Origin: QHCE01 sp041743105
GTDB lineage: Bacteria; Actinomycetota; Actinomycetes; Mycobacteriales; QHCE01
DNA: 6,892 bases
Reading direction: 5' to 3'
NCBI GenBank assembly: GCA_041743105.1
Contig: JBGTNI010000077.1
Coordinates: forward strand, 1-6,892
This document shows positions 1 through 4,670 of this stretch, piece after piece; the stretch's first letter is position 1; every line of letters begins with the position of its first letter. A program made the translations under genes and the position numbers. The notes under the pieces are model-generated. The model was not told the DNA's origin. It worked only from the letters and a program-made list of their open reading frames with translations, and did no database searches.

Positions 1-599
1 GCGGCGAACTCCTGCTCCGCCCACGCTAGCTTGCCTTGGGACTGGAGTTCGGTCCGCAGTGCTTTCATCAGTTCCAGTAGTAGCTCCACGTCGAGTGCCG
101 CGTAGTTCAGCCACTCGACGGGAAGCGGTCGGGTGCTCCAGTTCGCCGCCGCGTGTCCTTTCTCCAGCCGAAAACCCAGCAGGCGCTCCACCATGAGCCC
201 AAGGCTGACCCGTTCGAACCCCGCGAGACGACCACCGAGTTCGGTGTCGAACAACCGCGATGGACGCAACCCCAGCTCGGCCAGACACGGCAGGTCTTGA
301 CTGGCGGCATGCACTATCCATTCCTCACCGGCAATGGCACGAGCGATCGGCGAGAGGTCGTCAAAGGGCAGTGGATCGATCAGGACGGTGCCGCTGCCAG
401 CCCGACGCAGCTGCACAAGATATGCCCTACCGGTATACCGGTAGCCCGAGGCGCGTTCGGCGTCAATGGCCACCGGACCGGTACCCCCAGCAAGTCGACG
501 TGCGGCATCTGTGAGCGCGGCAACGGTATCGACGGGAGTGGGAGTGCCTTCCCGTGGCGCAACTAGGTCACGAACGGGCAGAGAAGAGGCTTGGGTCAC
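1..599 (-). CDS. rnd: Ribonuclease D (3'-5' exonuclease), N-terminal part; C-terminus off the window
   Basis: The minus-strand frame from position 599 down to the window edge has no stop and translates to 199 residues of a DEDDy-type 3'-5' exonuclease, which trims the 3' ends of structured RNA. All catalytic motifs are visible: ExoI with D46 and E48 (AIDAERASGYRY), ExoII with D102 (HAASQDLPCL), and ExoIII with Y166 and D170 (NYAALDVELL). The HRDC domain expected after this lies off the left edge. GTG at 599 is chosen as start because the ExoI motif then sits about 45 residues in, as is usual. No Shine-Dalgarno precedes it, but a TANNNT box 6 nt upstream fits a leaderless message. The frame stays open further upstream into the adjacent insertion element, with an ATG at 734 that would add 45 unrelated residues, so the start is not certain. 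Family assignment is firm. Confidence 0.93.
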   Translation of the reverse strand, partial: MTQASSLPVRDLVAPREGTPTPVDTVAALTDAARRLAGGTGPVAIDAERASGYRYTGRAYLVQLRRAGSGTVLIDPLPFDDLSPIARAIAGEEWIVHAASQDLPCLAELGLRPSRLFDTELGGRLAGFERVSLGLMVERLLGFRLEKGHAAANWSTRPLPVEWLNYAALDVELLLELMKALRTELQSQGKLAWAEQEFA

Positions 600-605
600 G
601 TTTGT

Positions 606-611
606 ACCGTA
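606..611 (-). promoter_or_regulatory. Putative -10 box (TACGGT) of rnd
   Basis: On the minus strand TACGGT fits the actinobacterial -10 pattern TANNNT. It ends exactly 6 nt (ACAAAC) before the GTG at 599, which would place transcription start at the initiation codon, a leaderless mRNA. No good -35 is seen at 17-18 bp. That region is now occupied by the TTTAGA repeat and the inverted-repeat end of the insertion element. Short degenerate motif, so tentative. Confidence 0.35.
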
Positions 612-617
612 TCGATA

Positions 618-639
618 TTTAGAGTTCGCGCGGGTAGGT
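618..639 (+). repeat. Left end of the element: TSD copy plus terminal inverted repeat
   Basis: TTTAGA (618-623) is the left target-site duplication. It is followed by the 16-bp arm GTTCGCGCGGGTAGGT (624-639). The arm pairs without mismatch with 781-796, and pairing breaks down at once inside (640 against 780). Confidence 0.75.
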
Positions 640-780
640 AGCTGTTCTACTGCGGCGTTCCCTGGCGCTTCGGCTGGCTGCGTTGTCGTCGTCGCCCATG
701 CATCCGCACATGGACTCCTTCTCCGCCTTGCCATCCTCGACCAGACAATGCCATCTAACTTCGTCACCTCGCAACGAACG

Positions 781-802
781 ACCTACCCGCGCGAACTTTA
801 GA
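781..802 (-). repeat. Right end of the element: terminal inverted repeat plus TSD copy
   Basis: ACCTACCCGCGCGAAC (781-796) is the exact reverse complement of the left arm. It is followed by the second TTTAGA (797-802) in the same orientation as the left copy. Confidence 0.75.
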
Positions 803-807
803 GGTCC

Positions 808-996
808 TTGATTACCGAAGCCTATCGCGATCGAGCTCTCCGGGTCCTGCTGGACTGTGACATACCCGGCATAACACGGTTACTGGGCGCCTCCACCTAC
901 TCGGCGGGGCTAGTGGGTCGAGTGGTCCGTGCCGGATGTCTCTTCGGTTGGCTTACTGGGCCAGGTACATTGCTGGGGCTTACTCTTAAATTATGA
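808..996 (+). CDS. Doubtful 62-aa ORF just upstream of the membrane-protein gene
   Basis: A TTG-initiated frame of 62 codons fills most of the 190 bp between the insertion element and the next gene. GAGGT (801-805) precedes the TTG with only about 3 nt spacing. Its TGA stop overlaps the ATG at 993 in an ATGA arrangement, which would allow coupling. Against it: a rare start codon, no recognisable motif, a C-terminal half rich in Gly, Leu and Val without a clear membrane topology, and a better promoter-to-start arrangement for the downstream gene. Apart from this frame I see nothing in 803-992. Probably not a real gene. Confidence 0.15.
   Translation: MITEAYRDRALRVLLDCDIPGITRLLGASTYSAGLVGRVVRAGCLFGWLTGPGTLLGLTLKL
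981..986 (+). promoter_or_regulatory. Putative -10 box (TACTCT) of the 993 gene
   Basis: TACTCT fits TANNNT and is followed by 6 nt (TAAATT) before the ATG at 993, which would put +1 at the start codon. There is no Shine-Dalgarno in front of this ATG, which supports leaderless initiation. The geometry is the same as at rnd. No convincing -35 is seen. Confidence 0.35.
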
Positions 997-1958
997 CAAA
1001 TCCGGTGTCGGGGCCCGCGGCGTGGATGCCGCCTGAATCCGCCACGCGGTCAGAGACGGCTCCGGCGGCTGGCAAGAGATCCGTGCCCCCTCCCATCAGC
1101 CCGGGTGGCACCGGACAGATATACACCAGCTCGTACTTATCGCCGCATCAACCCGATACGCCCGAACCTGCGCCGGCGTATCGACCAGGTTCTGGCTACC
1201 AGTCCGGGGTATCCCATCCAGCCTCCGCCCCACTATTCGAGGGGTACGGTTCCTACGAGCCCGCTCCGTACGTGTCGCCTCCCTACGATGCTGGGCAGCA
1301 GGCCTACGCGACCGCGCCGGGTTACGGCGGCTATCCAGGTTCGGAGAGCGCCGAGGGGCTCGACCCGTACTACGGCTCGCGATACGACCAGCAGCCCTAT
1401 GACCAGCAGCCCTACGGCGATGCGTACCCGACACCTGCAGCCGGATACGGATCGAACAGTCGCGACGACGATGACGATTCGCTGCGGCAACGGCTGCCGG
1501 GGACAGCTGTGCTGGCGGCCGCTTGCGTGGTGCTGCTCCTTGTCTGCCTCACGTTGATAGCCATGTATGTCGGTCAGTCAGGTAAGGCCAGCAAGAGCGC
1601 AGACGAGCTAAGCGAGGCGCAAGCCGACGTGCGGCAGCGCGACACCAAGATCGAAGGCCTCAACACCGCGCTCACCGAGGCCGAGCAGAAACTTGGCAGC
1701 GATACCGACCGGCTTACAAATTCTCAAACCGAGCTGCAACAGCTCAAGACCGAGATGGAGAAGATCAAGAAAGACTTAGAAGCCTCCAACAACGACAAGA
1801 CCCAGTTGAACAAGGATAAGGAAAGCCTGGCGAGCTGCCTCAGAGCGCTCACGGCCGCTAGTGGGGAAAGCGATCCAGCAAAGCGTGCGCAGCTGGCCGA
1901 GCGAAGCCAGCAGGACTGCGCCCGGGGCTTTGAACTGGCGGGCATTCAGACGGGCTAG
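993..1958 (+). CDS. Pro/Tyr/Gly-rich single-pass membrane protein with C-terminal coiled coil, unknown function
   Basis: 321 residues in four parts. Residues 1-155 are low-complexity and probably disordered, rich in Pro, Tyr, Gly, Ser and Gln, with a YDQQP tandem near 131-140. An acidic DDDDD (158-162) and basic RQR (165-167) come next. One hydrophobic segment follows at about 171-192. Residues 203-285 have a polar, heptad-like composition rich in Glu, Lys, Gln, Leu and Asn, typical of a coiled coil. The tail has two cysteines (C282, C309), which could pair if the tail is outside. There is no signal peptide, so the likely topology is cytoplasmic N-terminus and external coiled coil, by inference. 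Tyr/Pro-rich cytoplasmic tails are common in actinobacterial membrane proteins, but I recognise no family here. The coding sequence looks intact and is transcribed toward the DUF4143 gene. It lies inside the accessory block between rnd and DUF3000. By eye it is less GC-rich than the hem genes, especially in the coiled-coil part. Confidence 0.85.
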   Translation: MTNPVSGPAAWMPPESATRSETAPAAGKRSVPPPISPGGTGQIYTSSYLSPHQPDTPEPAPAYRPGSGYQSGVSHPASAPLFEGYGSYEPAPYVSPPYDAGQQAYATAPGYGGYPGSESAEGLDPYYGSRYDQQPYDQQPYGDAYPTPAAGYGSNSRDDDDDSLRQRLPGTAVLAAACVVLLLVCLTLIAMYVGQSGKASKSADELSEAQADVRQRDTKIEGLNTALTEAEQKLGSDTDRLTNSQTELQQLKTEMEKIKKDLEASNNDKTQLNKDKESLASCLRALTAASGESDPAKRAQLAERSQQDCARGFELAGIQTG

Positions 1959-2088
1959 TTAGGCCGGTGGATGGCTAAGGTGGCCGGTTCAGCTTCCGCC
2001 TGCCGGCGCCGGATTTGGTTCCGATGGCTGCATGGGTGGTCAACTCGTTGCGGCCAAGCCCTTCATCGCCCGGCATCGACGGTATCGG
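1959..2088. other. Convergent intergenic stretch, no clear terminator
   Basis: This 130 bp separates the ends of the 993 gene and the DUF4143 gene. It contains a 10-bp perfect palindrome, CCGGCGCCGG (2003-2012), and weak GCCGG/CCGGC pairing around it. No hairpin followed by a T run is seen on either strand. I find no coding remnant in it. Confidence 0.4.
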
Positions 2089-2766
2089 TTAGGCGTGCTC
2101 CAGATTCCGTAGTCGCTGGATCGCTGATTGGATGCTCATCGCGGTAACGCCTGCACCGAGGTTATAGGTTTCATGCCCTGGATAGATCGCTATAGCGGTA
2201 GTGGCATCGATGTCTTTACAACTTTGGTGGAATCCGCGAGACATCGCCGGGGCGGATGATCGTTTGATCTCAACTGCCCAGCGTTGGGTGGAGCTCAGTT
2301 CCAGGACTAGATCAATTTCGGCCCCCGCCGACGTGCGATAGAACCATGGCTGTGCCCCAGCCGGAGCTGCCGCGATGAGATTGTCGAGGACGAAGCCCTC
2401 CCGGCTTCCACCGGCTACGGGATGTCCGAGGACATCGTCGAGGCTGACTACCCCGAGCAGCGCATGTACTATTCCGCTGTCCCGCAGGTAGACCTTAGGG
2501 GAACGTGTGAGGCGTTTTCCATGGTTGCCTAGCAGAGGCTGGAGGCGTCGAACTAGTAGCAGGTCAGCCATGAGATCGACGTACCGGTTGACCGTACCTC
2601 CGCTGGTACCCAGCGACGCCGCCAGTCGAGCCATGTTCAGCTGCGCCCCTTGTTCATGAGCGAGCATCGTCCATAGTCGCCGTAGGGTTTCCGCCGGAAT
2701 GCGTGGACCTAGGGCCGGGATGTCCCGTTCGAGGTAGGTATGGATGAACGAGGAAGCATAATCCAT
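2089..2766 (-). CDS. DUF4143 protein lacking the AAA_14 ATPase domain (truncated family member)
   Basis: 225 residues match the C-terminal half of AAA_14/DUF4143 proteins (COG1373 type), which usually run to about 400 residues. It begins exactly at the linker after the ATPase domain (FIHTYLERDIPALG, 7-20). A winged-helix segment follows (about 41-68, LAASLGTSGGTVNRYVDLM). The DUF4143 core comes next: SPKVYLRDSG (89-98), REGFVLDNL (122-130), and a PD-(D/E)XK-like motif YRTSAGAEIDLV...AVEIKRS with E150, D152, E167 and K169. No Walker A or B motif is present, and a stop lies 39 bp upstream of the alternative GTG at 2772, so the ATPase part is absent and not merely misannotated. ATG at 2766 is preferred because AAGGTG stands 3 nt before it, and the GTG at 2772 is part of that ribosome-binding site. 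Function is unknown. It may be a decaying fragment or a stand-alone nuclease-like domain. It lies 61 bp behind DUF3000 on the same strand. Confidence 0.8.
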   Translation of the reverse strand: MDYASSFIHTYLERDIPALGPRIPAETLRRLWTMLAHEQGAQLNMARLAASLGTSGGTVNRYVDLMADLLLVRRLQPLLGNHGKRLTRSPKVYLRDSGIVHALLGVVSLDDVLGHPVAGGSREGFVLDNLIAAAPAGAQPWFYRTSAGAEIDLVLELSSTQRWAVEIKRSSAPAMSRGFHQSCKDIDATTAIAIYPGHETYNLGAGVTAMSIQSAIQRLRNLEHA

Positions 2767-2770
2767 TTTC

Positions 2771-2809
2771 ACCTTGCAAAACTGCCGCGCAATAGCAAAT
2801 TTACAAGGT
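2771..2809. repeat. Inverted repeat at the start of the DUF4143 gene
   Basis: ACCTTGCAAA (2771-2780) and TTTACAAGGT (2800-2809) form 10-bp arms with one mismatch and a 19-nt loop. Read on the minus strand, the downstream arm contains the AAGGT of the ribosome-binding site, so a folded RNA would occlude initiation. A repressor binding the dyad would sit between DUF3000 and this gene. There is no T run, so a terminator is less likely. Confidence 0.4.
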
Positions 2810-2827
2810 TAGGTGAGCGTCGCCATT

Positions 2828-3421
2828 TCAGAAACCTCGCTTGCTGGCCAGGGTGCTGACTCCTGGCGGGGGGAGTCCGGCCGTTGACGCCAACAGTGCA
2901 CACCAGGCGCGTACGTGCGGACCTACATCGTCGGTCTCCGGCGTCCACGAGGCGCGCATCTCCACGTCGGTGGTTTGCTCTGGCCCAGACATTTCGCCGA
3001 ATCGGGTGGAGCTGATCTGGGTCACGGTTCCGGCAACGGCCCGGTAACCGGCCTGCTGCACGTGTAACGCTTCAGTCAGCCAGGCCCATCCGACGGGAGC
3101 GAACATCGCATCGTGTCCGATGTCTGGCTCGAGCTCGGCGGTGACATAGCTGACGATGCGCGTCTCACCTTGCCAGGCGGGATGGCCTTGCGGATCGTGC
3201 AGCAAGATCAGGCGCCCGGTGACGGGTTCTTCCTCGCCTGACAGCACGCTGGCGCCGAGTGCGAACGAGTACGGCGCGATGCGTCGCGGTGCTTCGATCT
3301 CTTCCAGAGAGATCTCCGGTCGGGTGCGCACCGCACGCGCGCTCGCTACGGCGCGTGCAAACCGGGCCGGTAACTCAGACGCGGTCACAAGCTCCGTGAC
3401 ACCTTCGTTGGCCCTGACCAT
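2828..3421 (-). CDS. DUF3000 family protein
   Basis: 197 residues that align over the whole length with my recollection of the mycobacterial DUF3000 protein (Rv2680, about 210 residues). Shared stretches include RPEI (34-37), RIAPYSFALGA (47-57), GRLILLHDP (69-77), a later RFGEMSGP followed by RASWTP, and GLPPPGVSTL near the end. No catalytic motif, signal peptide or membrane segment is seen, so it is presumably a soluble cytoplasmic protein, function unknown. The frame is open upstream to 3589, but the start is placed at ATG 3421. The family homology begins there, GGAA lies 3-6 nt before it, and a TACTGT box precedes that. The longer version would run through the divergent promoter region and overlap the hemE start. 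It is divergent from hemE. In mycobacteria it lies next to ribonuclease D, but here 2.2 kb of other DNA intervenes. Confidence 0.9.
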   Translation of the reverse strand: MVRANEGVTELVTASELPARFARAVASARAVRTRPEISLEEIEAPRRIAPYSFALGASVLSGEEEPVTGRLILLHDPQGHPAWQGETRIVSYVTAELEPDIGHDAMFAPVGWAWLTEALHVQQAGYRAVAGTVTQISSTRFGEMSGPEQTTDVEMRASWTPETDDVGPHVRAWCALLASTAGLPPPGVSTLASKRGF

Positions 3422-3428
3422 GGTTCCT

Positions 3429-3434
3429 ACAGTA
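3429..3434 (-). promoter_or_regulatory. Putative -10 box (TACTGT) of the DUF3000 gene
   Basis: On the minus strand TACTGT fits TANNNT and lies 7 nt (AGGAACC) before the ATG at 3421. Transcription would start at or within a base or two of the start codon. The GGAA in the same interval could instead serve as a Shine-Dalgarno if the real promoter lies further upstream. Tentative. Confidence 0.3.
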
Positions 3435-3496
3435 AGCGCGCAAAGGCGCCCAGGCGGTATGGACGCGCCGGTCAGATGTGAGACCGCGCGACCTCC

Positions 3497-3517
3497 CACA
3501 ACATGGCACACGTTGTG
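3497..3517. promoter_or_regulatory. Imperfect 21-bp palindrome, candidate operator between DUF3000 and hemE
   Basis: CACAAC (3497-3502) and GTTGTG (3512-3517) are perfect 6-bp arms. Two further inner pairs match (T3504-A3510, G3505-C3509), giving 8 of 10 base pairs around a central C. The size is typical of sites for dimeric helix-turn-helix regulators. It lies 47 bp before the hemE start and 76 bp from the DUF3000 start, so it could act on either or both. The regulator is not identified. Confidence 0.4.
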
Positions 3518-3563
3518 ACCTTTGGCGCAAGCTTCAAGGCACTCGTAGCTCGATTTAGGTGGC

Positions 3564-4670
3564 ATGGCAGCATCGGCAGGTGTGAACACACTGATGGCCG
3601 CTGCTCATCGAGAGGCGCCTCGAGGAGGGTCGTCGCCGACTCCGGTGTGGTTCATGCGCCAGGCCGGCAGGTCGTTGCCGGAATACCACAGGCTGCGGGC
3701 AGATATCCCGATGCTGCAGGCGTGTCAGACGCCAGACCTGGTCGCCGAGATCACGCTACAACCGGTGCGGCGCCATAAGGTCGATGCTGCCATCCTCTTC
3801 TCCGACATCGTGGTGCCACTACGCGCCATCGGTGTCGACGTGGAGATCAAACCCGGCGTCGGACCGGTGATCGGCTCGCCGATTCGCCGCGAGGCAGACC
3901 TGTCTGTGCTGCGACCGCTCGTGGCCGAAGATGTGACCTACATCAGCCAAGCGGTGCATACGCTGGTCGCCGAGCTGGGGGATACTCCGCTCATCGGATT
4001 CGCGGGCGCACCGTTCACCTTGGCCAGCTACCTGATCGAAGGCGGTCCGTCACGACACCACGCGGCCACGAAGGCCCTGATGCACGGCGAGCCGAGGCTA
4101 TGGCACGCACTGTGCGAGCGCCTTGCGGTGATAGCAACCGAGTTCCTAGCGGTGCAGGTGTCCGCCGGAGCATCGGTGGTGCAGTTGTTCGATTCATGGG
4201 CAGGGGTGCTCAGCGAGGCGGAGTACCGCAACTTCGTGCAGCCCCACTCGGCTCGGGTACTGCGTGCCTGCGGCGAGTTCGGTGTGCCACGAATCCACTT
4301 CGGCGTCGGCACCGGTGAGCTACTACCCGCGATGGCACAAGCTGGTACCGACGTGATCGGGGTCGATTGGCGTGTGCCGCTCCACGTGGCATCCAGGCGT
4401 GTCGGCCCTGATTACGCCGTACAGGGAAACCTCGACCCAGCCGTGTTGTTGGCTCCGGAGGTGGTGGTAGAGCGCGAGGTGCGGCGCGTGATCGCGGAAG
4501 GCCGTAGCGCTCCGGGACACATTTTCAACCTGGGCCATGGTGTGCTGCCACAAACCGATCCGGGCATGCTGACCCGGGTAGTGGAGCTGGTGCACCACTA
4601 CGGCGATCCGAGCTATGACGATCCGAGCTACGGTGACGCGAACTCCCATCAGGACGCCGATGTCGCCTAA
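3564..4670 (+). CDS. hemE: Uroporphyrinogen III decarboxylase
   Basis: 368 residues. The enzyme removes four acetate carboxyls from uroporphyrinogen III to give coproporphyrinogen III, in the cytoplasm and without cofactor. Both family signatures are present: PVWFMRQAGRSLPEY (27-41, with R32 and R36 of the RQAGR substrate loop) and GFAGAPFTLASYLIEGG (145-161, with Y156). D81 in LFSDIVVP corresponds to the catalytic aspartate, and H325 lies in LGHGVLP. The start at ATG 3564 has AGG 4 nt upstream (3557-3559). The roughly 20 residues before the conserved core are variable, and ATG 3594 is an alternative. The C-terminal tail after about residue 345 is an Asp/Tyr/Ser-rich extension with a DPSYDDPSYGD repeat, unlike the compact family core. 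It is the first gene of an operon with hemY, whose start it overlaps by 11 bp. Confidence 0.97.
   Translation: MAASAGVNTLMAAAHREAPRGGSSPTPVWFMRQAGRSLPEYHRLRADIPMLQACQTPDLVAEITLQPVRRHKVDAAILFSDIVVPLRAIGVDVEIKPGVGPVIGSPIRREADLSVLRPLVAEDVTYISQAVHTLVAELGDTPLIGFAGAPFTLASYLIEGGPSRHHAATKALMHGEPRLWHALCERLAVIATEFLAVQVSAGASVVQLFDSWAGVLSEAEYRNFVQPHSARVLRACGEFGVPRIHFGVGTGELLPAMAQAGTDVIGVDWRVPLHVASRRVGPDYAVQGNLDPAVLLAPEVVVEREVRRVIAEGRSAPGHIFNLGHGVLPQTDPGMLTRVVELVHHYGDPSYDDPSYGDANSHQDADVA
4604..4633 (+). repeat. 15-bp tandem duplication in the hemE tail
   Basis: Two adjacent 15-bp units (4604-4618 and 4619-4633) share their first 12 bases, CGATCCGAGCTA. They encode the DPSYD/DPSYG repeat at the C-terminus of HemE. 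Being in frame, the duplication lengthens a tail outside the conserved fold. Confidence 0.7.

Larger units (their letters stand above)
618..802. mobile_element. MITE-like non-autonomous insertion, 173 bp, with flanking 6-bp target-site duplication
   Basis: Two arms, GTTCGCGCGGGTAGGT at 624-639 and ACCTACCCGCGCGAAC at 781-796, are perfect 16-bp inverted repeats. Immediately outside them the same six bases, TTTAGA, occur in direct orientation at 618-623 and 797-802. Perfect terminal inverted repeats plus an adjoining direct repeat are what a transposase leaves. The 173-bp interior is too small for a transposase and holds no credible gene. Near its centre lies a short hairpin (CCATG 696-700, CATGG 709-713). 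I therefore call it a miniature inverted-repeat element mobilised in trans. I do not recognise the parental IS family: a 6-bp duplication and ends beginning GTTCGCG are all I can offer. It sits directly upstream of rnd. No second copy is visible in this window, so repetitiveness is not shown. Confidence 0.75.

Noticed and set aside
153..801. Plus-strand open frames of 84-137 codons across the rnd gene and the insertion element
   Set aside because: They are antisense to the conserved, motif-complete RNase D frame and have no recognisable protein features. The third mostly crosses the MITE-like element.
1959..2088. Rho-independent terminator between the convergent genes
   Set aside because: The CCGGCGCCGG palindrome has no loop, and no T run follows on either strand.
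2087..2813. GGTTAGG at 2087-2093 and 2807-2813 as a direct repeat flanking the DUF4143 gene
   Set aside because: Only seven or eight bases match, which is expected by chance in a window this size, and there are no inverted repeats next to them.
3422..3589. 56-residue N-terminal extension of DUF3000
   Set aside because: Family homology begins at the ATG at 3421. The extension would cross the divergent promoter and the 5' end of hemE.
4615..4659. Earlier hemY start at ATG 4615
   Set aside because: No Shine-Dalgarno precedes it and it lies in the hemE tail repeat. ATG 4660 has AGGA at good spacing and gives the normal distance to the FAD motif.
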